This document shows positions 21,638 through 30,423 of a stretch of DNA of 64,000 bases, one piece after another. Position 1 is the stretch's first letter. Each line of letters opens with the position of its first letter. The translations under genes were made by a program, and so were the position numbers. Where the stretch lies: positions 1,984,001-2,048,000 of the forward strand of contig NW_027043829.1 of assembly GCF_037102585.1 (NCBI RefSeq), written 5' to 3'. Source of the DNA: Saccharomycopsis crataegensis (lineage: Eukaryota > Ascomycota > Saccharomycetes > Ascoideales > Saccharomycopsidaceae). The notes beneath the pieces were generated by a model. It was not told the DNA's origin, did no database searches, and worked only from the letters and a program-made list of their open reading frames with translations.

Positions 21638-22936
21638 ATGATAAATCAAACAATAATTCTCGTTCATCAAAAACCATTAAATCAAATGTCAGATTCTGAG
21701 GAATATTCTGATGCTGAAATCATCGAGATCATTGATAATTCTTCGCTCTCGCAAATTTCCTATACCACCGCCAACAACAGTTTAAGCGCCGAGAAACAAG
21801 AAGACAACACTTTGCGGACGAACGGTGATATTACTATTGAATTATCATTGAAAGATAGCAAATTTTATGGGTTACCACCACTTGATTCGATTCTCGAGTG
21901 GATATTTTTTGACGGCCCCGGGAATTCCCAGGTTTCGATCATCGTCAAATTGCCCAAACACCTTTATCTAAATGATCACATAGCACCCAATCGAACTGCG
22001 ATCCCATTAGAGAATTTTTTGTCATTTGATTTAAAATATCCACAACCTGAGAATTTAGCACGAAAATTCGCATGTTTTCCTGTCAATGCTGATGACTTTG
22101 CTCGTCGACTTCTTCAGCTGGTTATCCCAATACCCACAGATCATGCATCATGTAATCATTCTAACAAACAATTTGCCATCCCACTATTTCCCAGCAGCTT
22201 CTCCATGGCCACTAGTATTTCAATCTCTCAAGAGCTTAACCGTCTTGTGAAACTCCAATCTCTTACTAGTAACTCCTCTATATTATCAACCGGATATAAT
22301 CATATAATCTCTACCCTTAATCTCGATGGTTTGACCCTCATGAAGAAGTTTTTGCAAAAACGACGCACTTTGAGGAGTTTAGGTTTTAATTCCATGCTAT
22401 GGCGCTCAGATCTTCTAATGTCAAAAATCATTGAAAATCATCTACACCGTTACTTGGACTGGACAATTCAGGTGACCGCCTCAATAAATGGGTTTCCCAA
22501 CATTACTGAATTGAAACAAGCCATGCTCGCTAAATATTTGAGGATATTCATTTATGATGATATTATTGATCCCGAAAATTATCACCGATCACTGTTGGAT
22601 TTTAATGGAGAAGTGAATAGGGATACTACAATTCGTCAATTATCGGATTTTCAAATAACCGACGCAGTGAACTGGTTAGAGATAAGGTTACAGGATAATC
22701 GGTGTAGTGATACCAGGTTTGGGGTGTTGATAATTGGATCTATTGTATGTTTATTCCATTATCGATATATTAGTGAGCCAAATATTATTGGAAATAACGT
22801 CATTAAACAATTGATGACGTTTAATTTTCTAAAAGATTACACGGGGCCGCAAGAAATGATCGAATTGAGATTGAAATTGTTGATGTTGGTAGAAATTGCA
22901 ACCAGGAAAATGATTTATGATCAATTTAAACCTTAG
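21638..22936 (+). CDS. Protein of unknown function
   Basis: A 432-residue open frame with a true ATG. A second in-frame ATG 16 codons later (MSDSEEYSDAE) may be the real start, because it opens an acidic N-terminus typical of yeast proteins. I do not recognise the family. Visible features are an acidic Ser-rich N-terminus (residues 17-60), a block LPPLDSILEWIFFDGPG, a helical C-terminal half rich in Leu/Ile (MKKFLQKRRTLRSLGFNSML; ITDAVNWLEIRLQ; EMIELRLKLLMLVEIATRKM) and no clear membrane segment apart from a short FGVLIIGSIVCLF. Codon use is ordinary for the window. It is convergent with the next gene. Confidence 0.7.
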   Translation: MINQTIILVHQKPLNQMSDSEEYSDAEIIEIIDNSSLSQISYTTANNSLSAEKQEDNTLRTNGDITIELSLKDSKFYGLPPLDSILEWIFFDGPGNSQVSIIVKLPKHLYLNDHIAPNRTAIPLENFLSFDLKYPQPENLARKFACFPVNADDFARRLLQLVIPIPTDHASCNHSNKQFAIPLFPSSFSMATSISISQELNRLVKLQSLTSNSSILSTGYNHIISTLNLDGLTLMKKFLQKRRTLRSLGFNSMLWRSDLLMSKIIENHLHRYLDWTIQVTASINGFPNITELKQAMLAKYLRIFIYDDIIDPENYHRSLLDFNGEVNRDTTIRQLSDFQITDAVNWLEIRLQDNRCSDTRFGVLIIGSIVCLFHYRYISEPNIIGNNVIKQLMTFNFLKDYTGPQEMIELRLKLLMLVEIATRKMIYDQFKP

Positions 22937-23221
22937 AAAATAAGAAAAAAAAAAAAACCTTTCTTGATTTTCAGATAGTCTTTGCTTTTTTGTTTTCAAA
23001 TTCAGCTTACATTTGCTTACATTAATGAATAAGTATTTCTTAAATCATATTGTATATACCGTATAAATATATTAGCCTCATTATTATAAGGAAATGAAAA
23101 TGACTGAAAAATAAACACCCAAATTCTGCAGTGCTTCTTAAATATTCTTGCTATTTTCATTTTATTTTTGACAACCCCTACACAATAGGCAACGTCTTTT
23201 AGAATTATCCTTTCAAATCAC

Positions 23222-24190
23222 TCATTCCAAGATTGACGACTTGTCATTACCAGTAATTTGTAGTCTCCCTGTTTCTTGATCACTTCCAATACTTCCTAAT
23301 CCGAAAATGTTTATCACCCAATTATCCAATACCACGTCACAAATCACCACTATCCAAGATAAAGTGTTGTACAAGTTCAAATAACTCAAATCATTGGAGA
23401 TTTGATGGTAATAATATGATCTGAACAAGTATAATTGGAGGAAAGTATAGAGGAAATAACTGATTTTCAAGAATTGATGATACTCCATCCGTTTCATGGC
23501 ATTAGTGAGGTTCGGTGAGATCGGAAGCTTGAATAGTTTGCGATACGGCAAGCTTCCGGAGTTGAAATTCGACAGTTTATTCAAAACTTTGAATAATCCA
23601 ATATTGGCATCGACAACCTTGAAAATCACCCCGTAATAGCTGACGTTGGAGAAAATAAGGTACCCAAGAAACGACTTTGATTGGAATTTTTGCGAATCGT
23701 CAATGGTGATGTAATTGGCAATTACCCAATTGAGAAACTTGATCCAATAGACCCCTATAGAAAGTTTGGTGTAGGTGTTGATATTGGAATAATTAGAATC
23801 ACGGAACAATTTCCAAGCAATGAGACTGAATAATAAATACACTTGGAATTTGAATGCCGTGGTCAACGCTGTGCCAATGAAATACATAGACTTGAATAAC
23901 GAATGATTATTATGGTTGATCACATCAAATAGCGAATAGATCACTTGTCGTTTACCAGTTGCCGATTTTTGATCCGATAATAGGCTAGGTTTGCTGTTGT
24001 TGTCCATTGATGATGGGACATTGGAGGAAGAAGGGGTTTTAGGGTTCCCATTGATGATTGCGTAAAGTATCACCAAGGCGAATAATCCTATTTGCAAAAG
24101 AGCCTGCAGTTTCACAAGGAGGTTTGTGTTTATTGTGAATGGCAAGGTTTTCTTGTAGTATGATCTAGATTTTGGAACGAACGATGACAT
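23222..24190 (-). CDS. Multi-pass membrane protein of unknown function
   Basis: A 322-residue protein with about five or six hydrophobic segments: LLQIGLFALVILYAIING (about 31-48), FKFQVYLLFSLIAWKLF, SIGVYWIKFLNWVIANYI, FLGYLIFSNVSYYGVIFKVV, FLKISYFLYTFLQLYLF and TLSWIVVICDVVLDNWVI. The loop between the first two is polar and Ser/Asn-rich (residues 50-85). Tyr and Phe are frequent in the helices. There is no signal peptide or recognised motif. I could not place it in a family; a relation to small ER membrane proteins is only a guess from the topology. Confidence 0.65.
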   Translation of the reverse strand: MSSFVPKSRSYYKKTLPFTINTNLLVKLQALLQIGLFALVILYAIINGNPKTPSSSNVPSSMDNNSKPSLLSDQKSATGKRQVIYSLFDVINHNNHSLFKSMYFIGTALTTAFKFQVYLLFSLIAWKLFRDSNYSNINTYTKLSIGVYWIKFLNWVIANYITIDDSQKFQSKSFLGYLIFSNVSYYGVIFKVVDANIGLFKVLNKLSNFNSGSLPYRKLFKLPISPNLTNAMKRMEYHQFLKISYFLYTFLQLYLFRSYYYHQISNDLSYLNLYNTLSWIVVICDVVLDNWVINIFGLGSIGSDQETGRLQITGNDKSSILE

Positions 24191-26957
24191 TTTTTCTTCA
24201 AGTCAATCATAGGAATATTTATATATACGGTCCAAAAAAACAAAACAAAAAACAGCCGGTGAATGTATAATAATATCAAGAAATTTGCAATGTGGTGGTT
24301 TCAATTGATGGGTTCGCCTCTATTAAATTTTGTTGACAAATTAGTAATGGTAACAATAGTAAGTAATAAAATGCTTGGCCCTTTATATTTGATGAAAAAT
24401 GCAGTCAATAAGGGCAAACAAAGGCAGGAAAATATATGTCGGTTCAAAAGTGGCCTTTTTTCCTTGAATTTTTTTTTTCCGTATAATTAAAGTCTCTTCA
24501 ATAAAATCCGAGTAAACTCTCCAAGCTTTGGATCTGTGATAATCGGATCAAGAAAGTGACATATACATCAAAAGTAACAATAATGAAATTCTGGAGGACA
24601 CACGCAAAAAAAAAAAAAAATCTTTCCGCGGGCTCGTGACCACTCCATATTAGTGGTTGTTTGAATCGCACCCTGTCAATAAACAGCATCAAGGGGGAGG
24701 GAGCTGTTCTTTCTATTGTAATCAAACGTATGTTAGAAGGTCAGTGCACACTCACCAGATCTACGAAATGATCTTATGTTAAAAAAAGAACGCTATGGAT
24801 CATAAACAGATAAAGATAATAGTAATGACACATAGCACCACGCCTTCAAACTAGCCCAATATAACCGACGATTATGACGTTTGTTACCTTACGCCTGATA
24901 GCTTAGTTTCTAGTAGTTTGGCCAACTTTCCATGTTAGTTATTGAATTAGGAGAATATCCAGTATCTTGATTGGCCAAGTCCTATATAGCTACCTAATTC
25001 TTATCTGTAAGATACCGTTTACAAGGACGCTCTAAAAGTTAGTGCTTTCTAACAGTGGGTTTGATTTTCCCACTTTATCCAACACTAAAACATCATCACG
25101 GAGAACTGCTGTTACCTTGGAAACCCAAATAGCAACAGCTGGTCTCTTTTTCTTTTTCTTTTTTTTTTCATTTAACCTCGAAATGGAAAACGGCTAAATA
25201 ATAACGAATGTCATTTCAACCGATAAGCGGCGAAGATCGCTGTAAATTGAATGTCACTCATGCCAAATTAATTAATGGACATACGAGAAAACACATAAAG
25301 CAAGACACTATTCTCTTTCGTATTGCTTTACCGAAGAGCAAATCATAATAACAAAAGAACAGCTAATGATTAATGACTGCCTAGTGGATTGTCTGTCAAG
25401 AAGAGGTAACAAGAAATAAAAACAAAAGTGGTAGTACCTAAAAATCATTAGCCAATAATAATAAACGGACCAAAAAAAAAAAAAAGTTGGCAAGGGAAAT
25501 TTAGTCCCAGTTTCATGGGATGTTTGCTTTTTTTTTTTATTCTTTCTGTTTTTTATTGGGGGAATAACAAATATGGTACGGTAAGGTAGGATTCTTAGAC
25601 TTGAGGTTAATCACCAGTGAAGTCAATGACGACTACCACTAGTATGTGTTTATGCATGGCGGGTGTGCACACACTGAAGACATTTTTGAGGCCGGCAGGT
25701 AAGTCCGTATGTAGTTCGTAGTTGGAAGAAGACAGAAAACCTTATGTGGTGATCGGCCCCCTAACAATAGCCTCAACACTGAAACAAGCAGGAATTTGAG
25801 ACGAAGGTCATTTACTTTTTTTTTTTTACTTTTTTCCTTTTTTGCTTGGAAATTGAATGGTGTGGGGAAAAATACATTGGCGTATAATAATACAGCTTGC
25901 ATAGTCATGAGGTTTGCAATGCTTATTCACTTGAGTATAAACACCATGGGGATATAAGTCGAAGTGCCGTGGTTTTTTAAACAGCAGAAATTGGGAGGCA
26001 GAGCATAGCAGATGGTTTGGGGGGGGGACAGAATTTTTTTTGAGTTTTGCGCCGTTTTAAATCAAAAAAAGAAAAAAAGAAAAAAAAGAAAAAAGAAGTC
26101 AAAAATAGTGTATTGTTAGCAACCAAAACTATTGTGAGGAGTGCGGAATAATGTAAAACAAAACAAAAGAGGAAGAACAAAAAGATTTTGGTAAACGAAG
26201 GAAACAGAGATTTCATTTCAATTCTGCAAGACAACCCATATTAACCAGAGAAATAAAAAAAAAAAAAAAATTGCCATGCTTTTCAAGGGAATTAATTATA
26301 TCCCATCTCTTTTTTTTTTTTTTTTTCTCAAGAAGCCCCGGAAGTTCGGCCGGTCCTCCTTATTCAGATAGCCAACCGTTGAATCTAAACTAAACTAATT
26401 CATAAACTGTCCTGCAAGGCTTTTTTATTGTGTAGTTAAAGCCGATCAACATAGACACTCGGACCTCCATGATCCCTCTCCAAGAACACCAACATCCACT
26501 TCATAAGCATATAAAATGGCCATTTACAATTGCATCAATTATGGTCAAGTAAAATGTCTATATTGTCTATCAATAAAACCACATAATGAGGCAAACTATA
26601 CATAAGAAAGAAAAGAAAGAAAAGCAGGAAAGCACAGCGGTAAGAACAGGTAAGCAGTCAAAACAGGGAATAAAAAAAATGATAAAGAACTCAAAAATCT
26701 GAGCATTAATAAACATAATTCATTCATGAGGAGGTGGGAAAAAAAGAAAAAAAAAAGAAGGAAAAAAATTGATATCATTTTATTTATGAGAGGAATCATT
26801 AGAGTACAGTTTAGTTATTAAGAATGATGGTAGTGACACGAAAAGAAGTGGCGATGCAACAAGGTAGAAGAACGGCAAAACAGAAACAAAATGATTTGGA
26901 TGGCAGCATGGTGGTCGATCGTCAACGGTGTATAAGCTAATATATTATAAATATTTT
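24191..26957. other. 2.8-kb gene-free region
   Basis: No supported coding sequence, tRNA or repeat family was found. It holds many A/T homopolymers (24605-24620, 25470-25485, 25815-25829, 26065-26096, 26256-26270, 26311-26326), and short open frames are built from these. It is upstream of the membrane-protein gene at 24190 and downstream of the small cysteine-rich gene at 26958. Confidence 0.5.
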
Positions 26958-27329
26958 TCAGAAACTATGGCCCTCGATACAAGTAGAGCAAAAGTTGTGA
27001 GAACATCCAGCACAAAAGCTGTCGCCCCAGAGGAAGAAAGGTTGGGCCAAATTATCAGGATCCATGTCAGCTGGATGAACGGCGAATTGATTGCCAGCGG
27101 TCCCGCATTTGCAACAATTCCAATGTATTTTGCCTTCGAGAATCAATAGTCTGGTGAGTCGGTGGCTATTGGGGTACTTCTTCTGGTCCGGGAGCGGTTG
27201 ATTGAAAGATCTTCCTTGAGGCGACGCCATCATTGTTGGGCTTTGCGGCCTTGACGATGAAGAGCCGATACTGCTTTTTCGATACTGATTATGACTCTTA
27301 CTCTTCAGAAAAATATCAGAAAAGCCCAT
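26958..27329 (-). CDS. Small cysteine-rich (putative zinc-binding) protein
   Basis: A 123-residue frame from the ATG at 27329 (MGFSDIFLKSKSH). An open extension upstream of this ATG is poly-Lys from an A/T tract and is not used. The first 55 residues are Ser/Arg-rich and polar. The C-terminal half carries an ordered set of Cys/His: WNCCKCG, then about 30 residues later FCAGCSHNFCSTCIEGHSF. This CxxC...CxxCxHxxCxxC layout is like the short zinc-binding motif common in small fungal proteins of unknown function (W-x-C-x-x-C ... C-x-x-C-x-H-x-x-C-x-x-C). The order of the metal ligands argues for a real gene despite its size. Function unknown. Confidence 0.65.
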   Translation of the reverse strand: MGFSDIFLKSKSHNQYRKSSIGSSSSRPQSPTMMASPQGRSFNQPLPDQKKYPNSHRLTRLLILEGKIHWNCCKCGTAGNQFAVHPADMDPDNLAQPFFLWGDSFCAGCSHNFCSTCIEGHSF

Positions 27330-28108
27330 GGCGGCTGGTGAGTGATGCTGTATAATGTGAGAATTGGTGATAATAGGGATACTTGTATGAGCCAGGGGGG
27401 TTAGCTGCCAGTGTGTGTAGCTTGTTGTGTGTTCTTTTTCTTGTAATGTGGAGACACAGAGGAATTTATGAGGACCTCGAAGCGGGCCAGGGCCGTTTTT
27501 TATATTGGCAGCACTTTTGCTATTTTTTTTTTTTTTTATTTTTTTTTTTTTTACTGTGTGCGTAGTCTGATTTTTCTTTTTATGCAACTGCACGCATGTA
27601 CTTGCAACAGTTCTTGATCAGCTGTTCTGTCCAACGGTTTTTTTTTACTTCTTCTTTTTCCCTGTTTGTTGGAGTTTTTTTCAGCTGGGTGTTTTCTCCT
27701 CACACAACCAACACAACCTGTGCTGTGCTGTCATGTGACTGTGACCTGTGGTGGCTACCCTAGTTATTGGCTACACCGGTATACCACCCATCCTGTAATC
27801 CACCAACACCTTTCTCTGTGAATCCTCAGTGACGTATGCTGACAAATATTCTGCATTGATAATTTGCTGGAAAACACAATAGTGTGGAGAGAAACATTCG
27901 AGCTACGTTGTAGATCTTTCTAAAACCACATGAGTGAAATGCAGTCAACTAAATTATCAATCAAGAAAAAAAACGGTCGTTACCGAGGGCTATGTAATCA
28001 CACCGGCGAAGATCAACCGTCTGTTGTCTACCTGTTTATCTGGCACCAGGGAGGGATCAGAGTCAGAAAAAAGAAAGAAAAAAAAAAACGAAAAAAAAAA
28101 AAACAGGA

Positions 28109-28146
28109 TACAGGCATTCATCAATAAGTATTGATGAATGCCTGTA
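28109..28146. repeat. Perfect inverted repeat, 18-base arms with 2-base centre
   Basis: Left arm TACAGGCATTCATCAATA (28109-28126) and right arm TATTGATGAATGCCTGTA (28129-28146) are exact reverse complements around AG. The element directly follows an A-rich tract. It lies more than 700 bases from any supported gene. Confidence 0.9.
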
Positions 28147-28924
28147 CTTTCAAACCAGGGGTAATTCTAAAAAAAAAAATCCTTGGAACATAAATATCTC
28201 TATAATCCATGCTAGTTCTGACTCCCATATAGAGAAATGTGGACAGGATATTGATGGGAAAATCAACATTTCAATAACTCAAGCAACACGCTGTCGGAGT
28301 TAATTAGAAACCCGAAAGCCCTTATCAGTTTTTAAGAGCACAAAACCTTTTATGAGAACAATAAGTAGTATTCGAAATGGATTAAGATTTATTCAAAATT
28401 TGCAATTCTGCTATTTGTTGGGTCAACGAGACTTTCATCGCGGAGAGCCCTGGATTACCCGAGCTGCGAACACATGTAAGCATTGTTCTTTCTATATAGA
28501 ACCAAGGCTGTTTGTTGGGAGTCCATAGTCTATACTGGGAGTTATTGAATGGTCTTAGATGAACTGAAGGTTCTTGCTGATCATCGCTATATTACCATGT
28601 ATTATCATCACTAACGGCTCTTCTCCTCGGAACCACCTACCCAACTTGAGATCCGCCAAACATAATGCGGTCAATTGTCGAACGCACGTCCTGATTCCCT
28701 GCCTCAACTAGCAATTCCATTTATTTCCATGAAATGAGGCATACTAGCGGCGATATGTGGGTGTGTGTTTTTTTTTTTGTGAATACTGCATTATTGATTA
28801 AACCTACGATTGGAGAGAGTTGGGTTACCTTAAACATTTCGCCACTCTTTCAAGGGCAATACTAGTTAATAATTGTAGATCTTTCGCTTACAACAAGCAC
28901 ACAAAGAATATTGGTAGCCTCTTT

Positions 28925-28925
<1 letters not shown>

Positions 28926-28963
<38 letters not shown>
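28926..28963. repeat. (GA)n microsatellite, 19 units
   Basis: Uninterrupted AG/GA repeat of 38 bases, about 380 bases upstream of the Ste18-like gene. Confidence 0.95.
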
Positions 28964-28965
<2 letters not shown>

Positions 28966-29346
28966 TCCTCCAAATGATGCGTACGGATGGTTAACCTCTG
29001 TTGTGTTCGGCCGAGGGCTACTTAAAGCCGATTTCGTAAAAATTTTCCATAATTGTTGTTTTCACTAACCAGACACCTAGATTTACATATCTACGATCCT
29101 ACCTAACAGACACACACATGCATGACCACGTGGGTAAAACTTTAAAAAATAAATTATGAGAGTCTTAGACCCCCTTGTATGGGCTCTTATTGGAAATTAA
29201 GGAAGTGTACACTTTCCCAGTTATCTCTATTTTTATAATCTACTGATTTATTTATTTATAACCTACCATTACTATATATATATATGGCTATAGAGGTACG
29301 TTGCACCGTATTTGGAAAATGCTGTCAATGAAACAACAGGAAAATT

Positions 29347-29631
29347 ATGACTAAAGCAGTGCCCCTAAAAATCCTCCAAATCAAATTGAAACGAATTCAG
29401 ACCTACAACGACAATCTACGAGCCAAATTATGTCAAGAGAAAACATACATCTCTAATTCCTCGATAAGTGTCATTGATAATTGCAAAAATTCTATAGAGT
29501 ATTTCTTGATTCCAAGAGAGTATTTGGAAGGCGAGAGCCGTCCCACGAGGTTTGTCAGCGTATATCTTGATCAAGATCCGTTGATTGATTCTAATTTGCA
29601 ACTAAAATGTGGGGGTCTTTGTGGCAGCTAA
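29347..29631 (+). CDS. STE18: Probable G-protein gamma subunit (Ste18-like), atypical C-terminus
   Basis: A 94-residue frame. Residues 9-55 follow the GGL helix of yeast Ste18: IKLKRIQTYNDNLRAKL against the Ste18 pattern LKLKRI..LN..LR..L, then QEKTYISNSS and NSIEYFLIP, matching the Ste18 block that ends in DYTLP. Ste18 pairs with the Gbeta Ste4 and, once released from the Galpha, carries the mating pheromone signal at the plasma membrane. Yeast Ste18 ends in a palmitoylated and farnesylated CCTLM-type CaaX box. Here the chain ends KCGGLCGS, so Cys is third and not fourth from the end. No intron signal was found that would give a different end. A TGAAACA (Ste12-type) heptamer sits 12 bases before the ATG. 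The family call is moderate. Confidence 0.55.
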   Translation: MTKAVPLKILQIKLKRIQTYNDNLRAKLCQEKTYISNSSISVIDNCKNSIEYFLIPREYLEGESRPTRFVSVYLDQDPLIDSNLQLKCGGLCGS

Positions 29632-30423
29632 GTTTGCTACGTCATGCTTATTTTTGTCTCCCCAATACGAATGTCTTTATGAAGCACACTATCAAACAAT
29701 AAACAAAAGAAAAAGAAAAACAACAGGGTGATAACTCAAGTGAATTATAGCGCCACACTTCCAGAATATATCTACAGAGATCTCCATATTCTAGTAATAA
29801 TAAATCTTGGACCGCCGCATAACCATCCACAGATCTCTTGTTGTTTTGTACAGAACTTTGTTATTAGGTATACATTATACACATTTTTCATTTTTTGCCT
29901 GGTGGTTCATACTGTTTCGTAAAATGCACGACAAGTGCTGAACCCTCAATTGGGCCTCTAAATTTCTATGCAATCGGGTGTGGTAAATAGGCTTCAGACA
30001 ACAATGCAAAGACATAGCAGCAACGCACGCACACACATTGATAGGCACGGTTGGCTCTCGGTCGAAATATTAAGAGTGACACTCGGGCCATAAACCTCGT
30101 ATACTTCAACAATCCAAAACCATCTAATAATCTGTAATCTGCAAGACTCCCACCTAAAACAAAAAGACGTGCAATTTGTGTTGGCAAAATGTTGCTATAG
30201 TGAGAATACGGTGATCAAAGCGTTGTGGCTGGTGTAAGGCTGTTTTATTCCTTGGTGTTTTGATGTTTATGTGTTTATTTTTTTATATATCACGTGTGTT
30301 TGTTTACTGTTTACTGTTTACACTTATTTTTGTGTGCATGGAAAAAACATGTAAATTAGGGAATGCTCTGGTATTCATATGGATAAACCAAATCAAGAAT
30401 TCAAATATTAAATATTTCTAGCC
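29632..30423. other. Intergenic: Ste18-like 3' end and coiled-coil gene promoter
   Basis: No gene is supported. It contains a CACGTG near 30291-30296 and the triple forkhead-type repeat about 105 bases before the next ATG. Confidence 0.55.
30301..30321 (-). promoter_or_regulatory. Three tandem forkhead-type sites
   Basis: TGTTTAC is repeated three times head to tail with no spacer (30301-30307, 30308-30314, 30315-30321). On the minus strand each is GTAAACA, the core RTAAACA site of yeast Fkh1/Fkh2. The array lies about 105-125 bases upstream of the coiled-coil gene. Site is seen; factor binding is inferred. Confidence 0.6.

Larger units (their letters stand above)
27330..29346. other. 2.0-kb intergenic with hairpin and GA repeat
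   Basis: No supported gene. It contains T runs at 27522-27552, A runs near 28078-28103, the 38-base hairpin, a GA dinucleotide repeat, and a TA-rich stretch (29275-29285). A pheromone-response-element core TGAAACA lies at 29329-29335, directly before the Ste18-like ATG. Confidence 0.55.

Noticed and set aside
24191-26957. tRNA or other Pol III gene in the large gap
   Set aside because: I looked for the B-box GGTTCRANTCC on both strands and for A-box partners; none was convincing here or elsewhere in the window.
29594-29631. A hidden 3' exon restoring CaaX in the Ste18-like gene
   Set aside because: No GTATGT, GTAAGT or similar donor and no TACTAAC was found near the end; reading on in other frames does not give CaaX followed by a stop.
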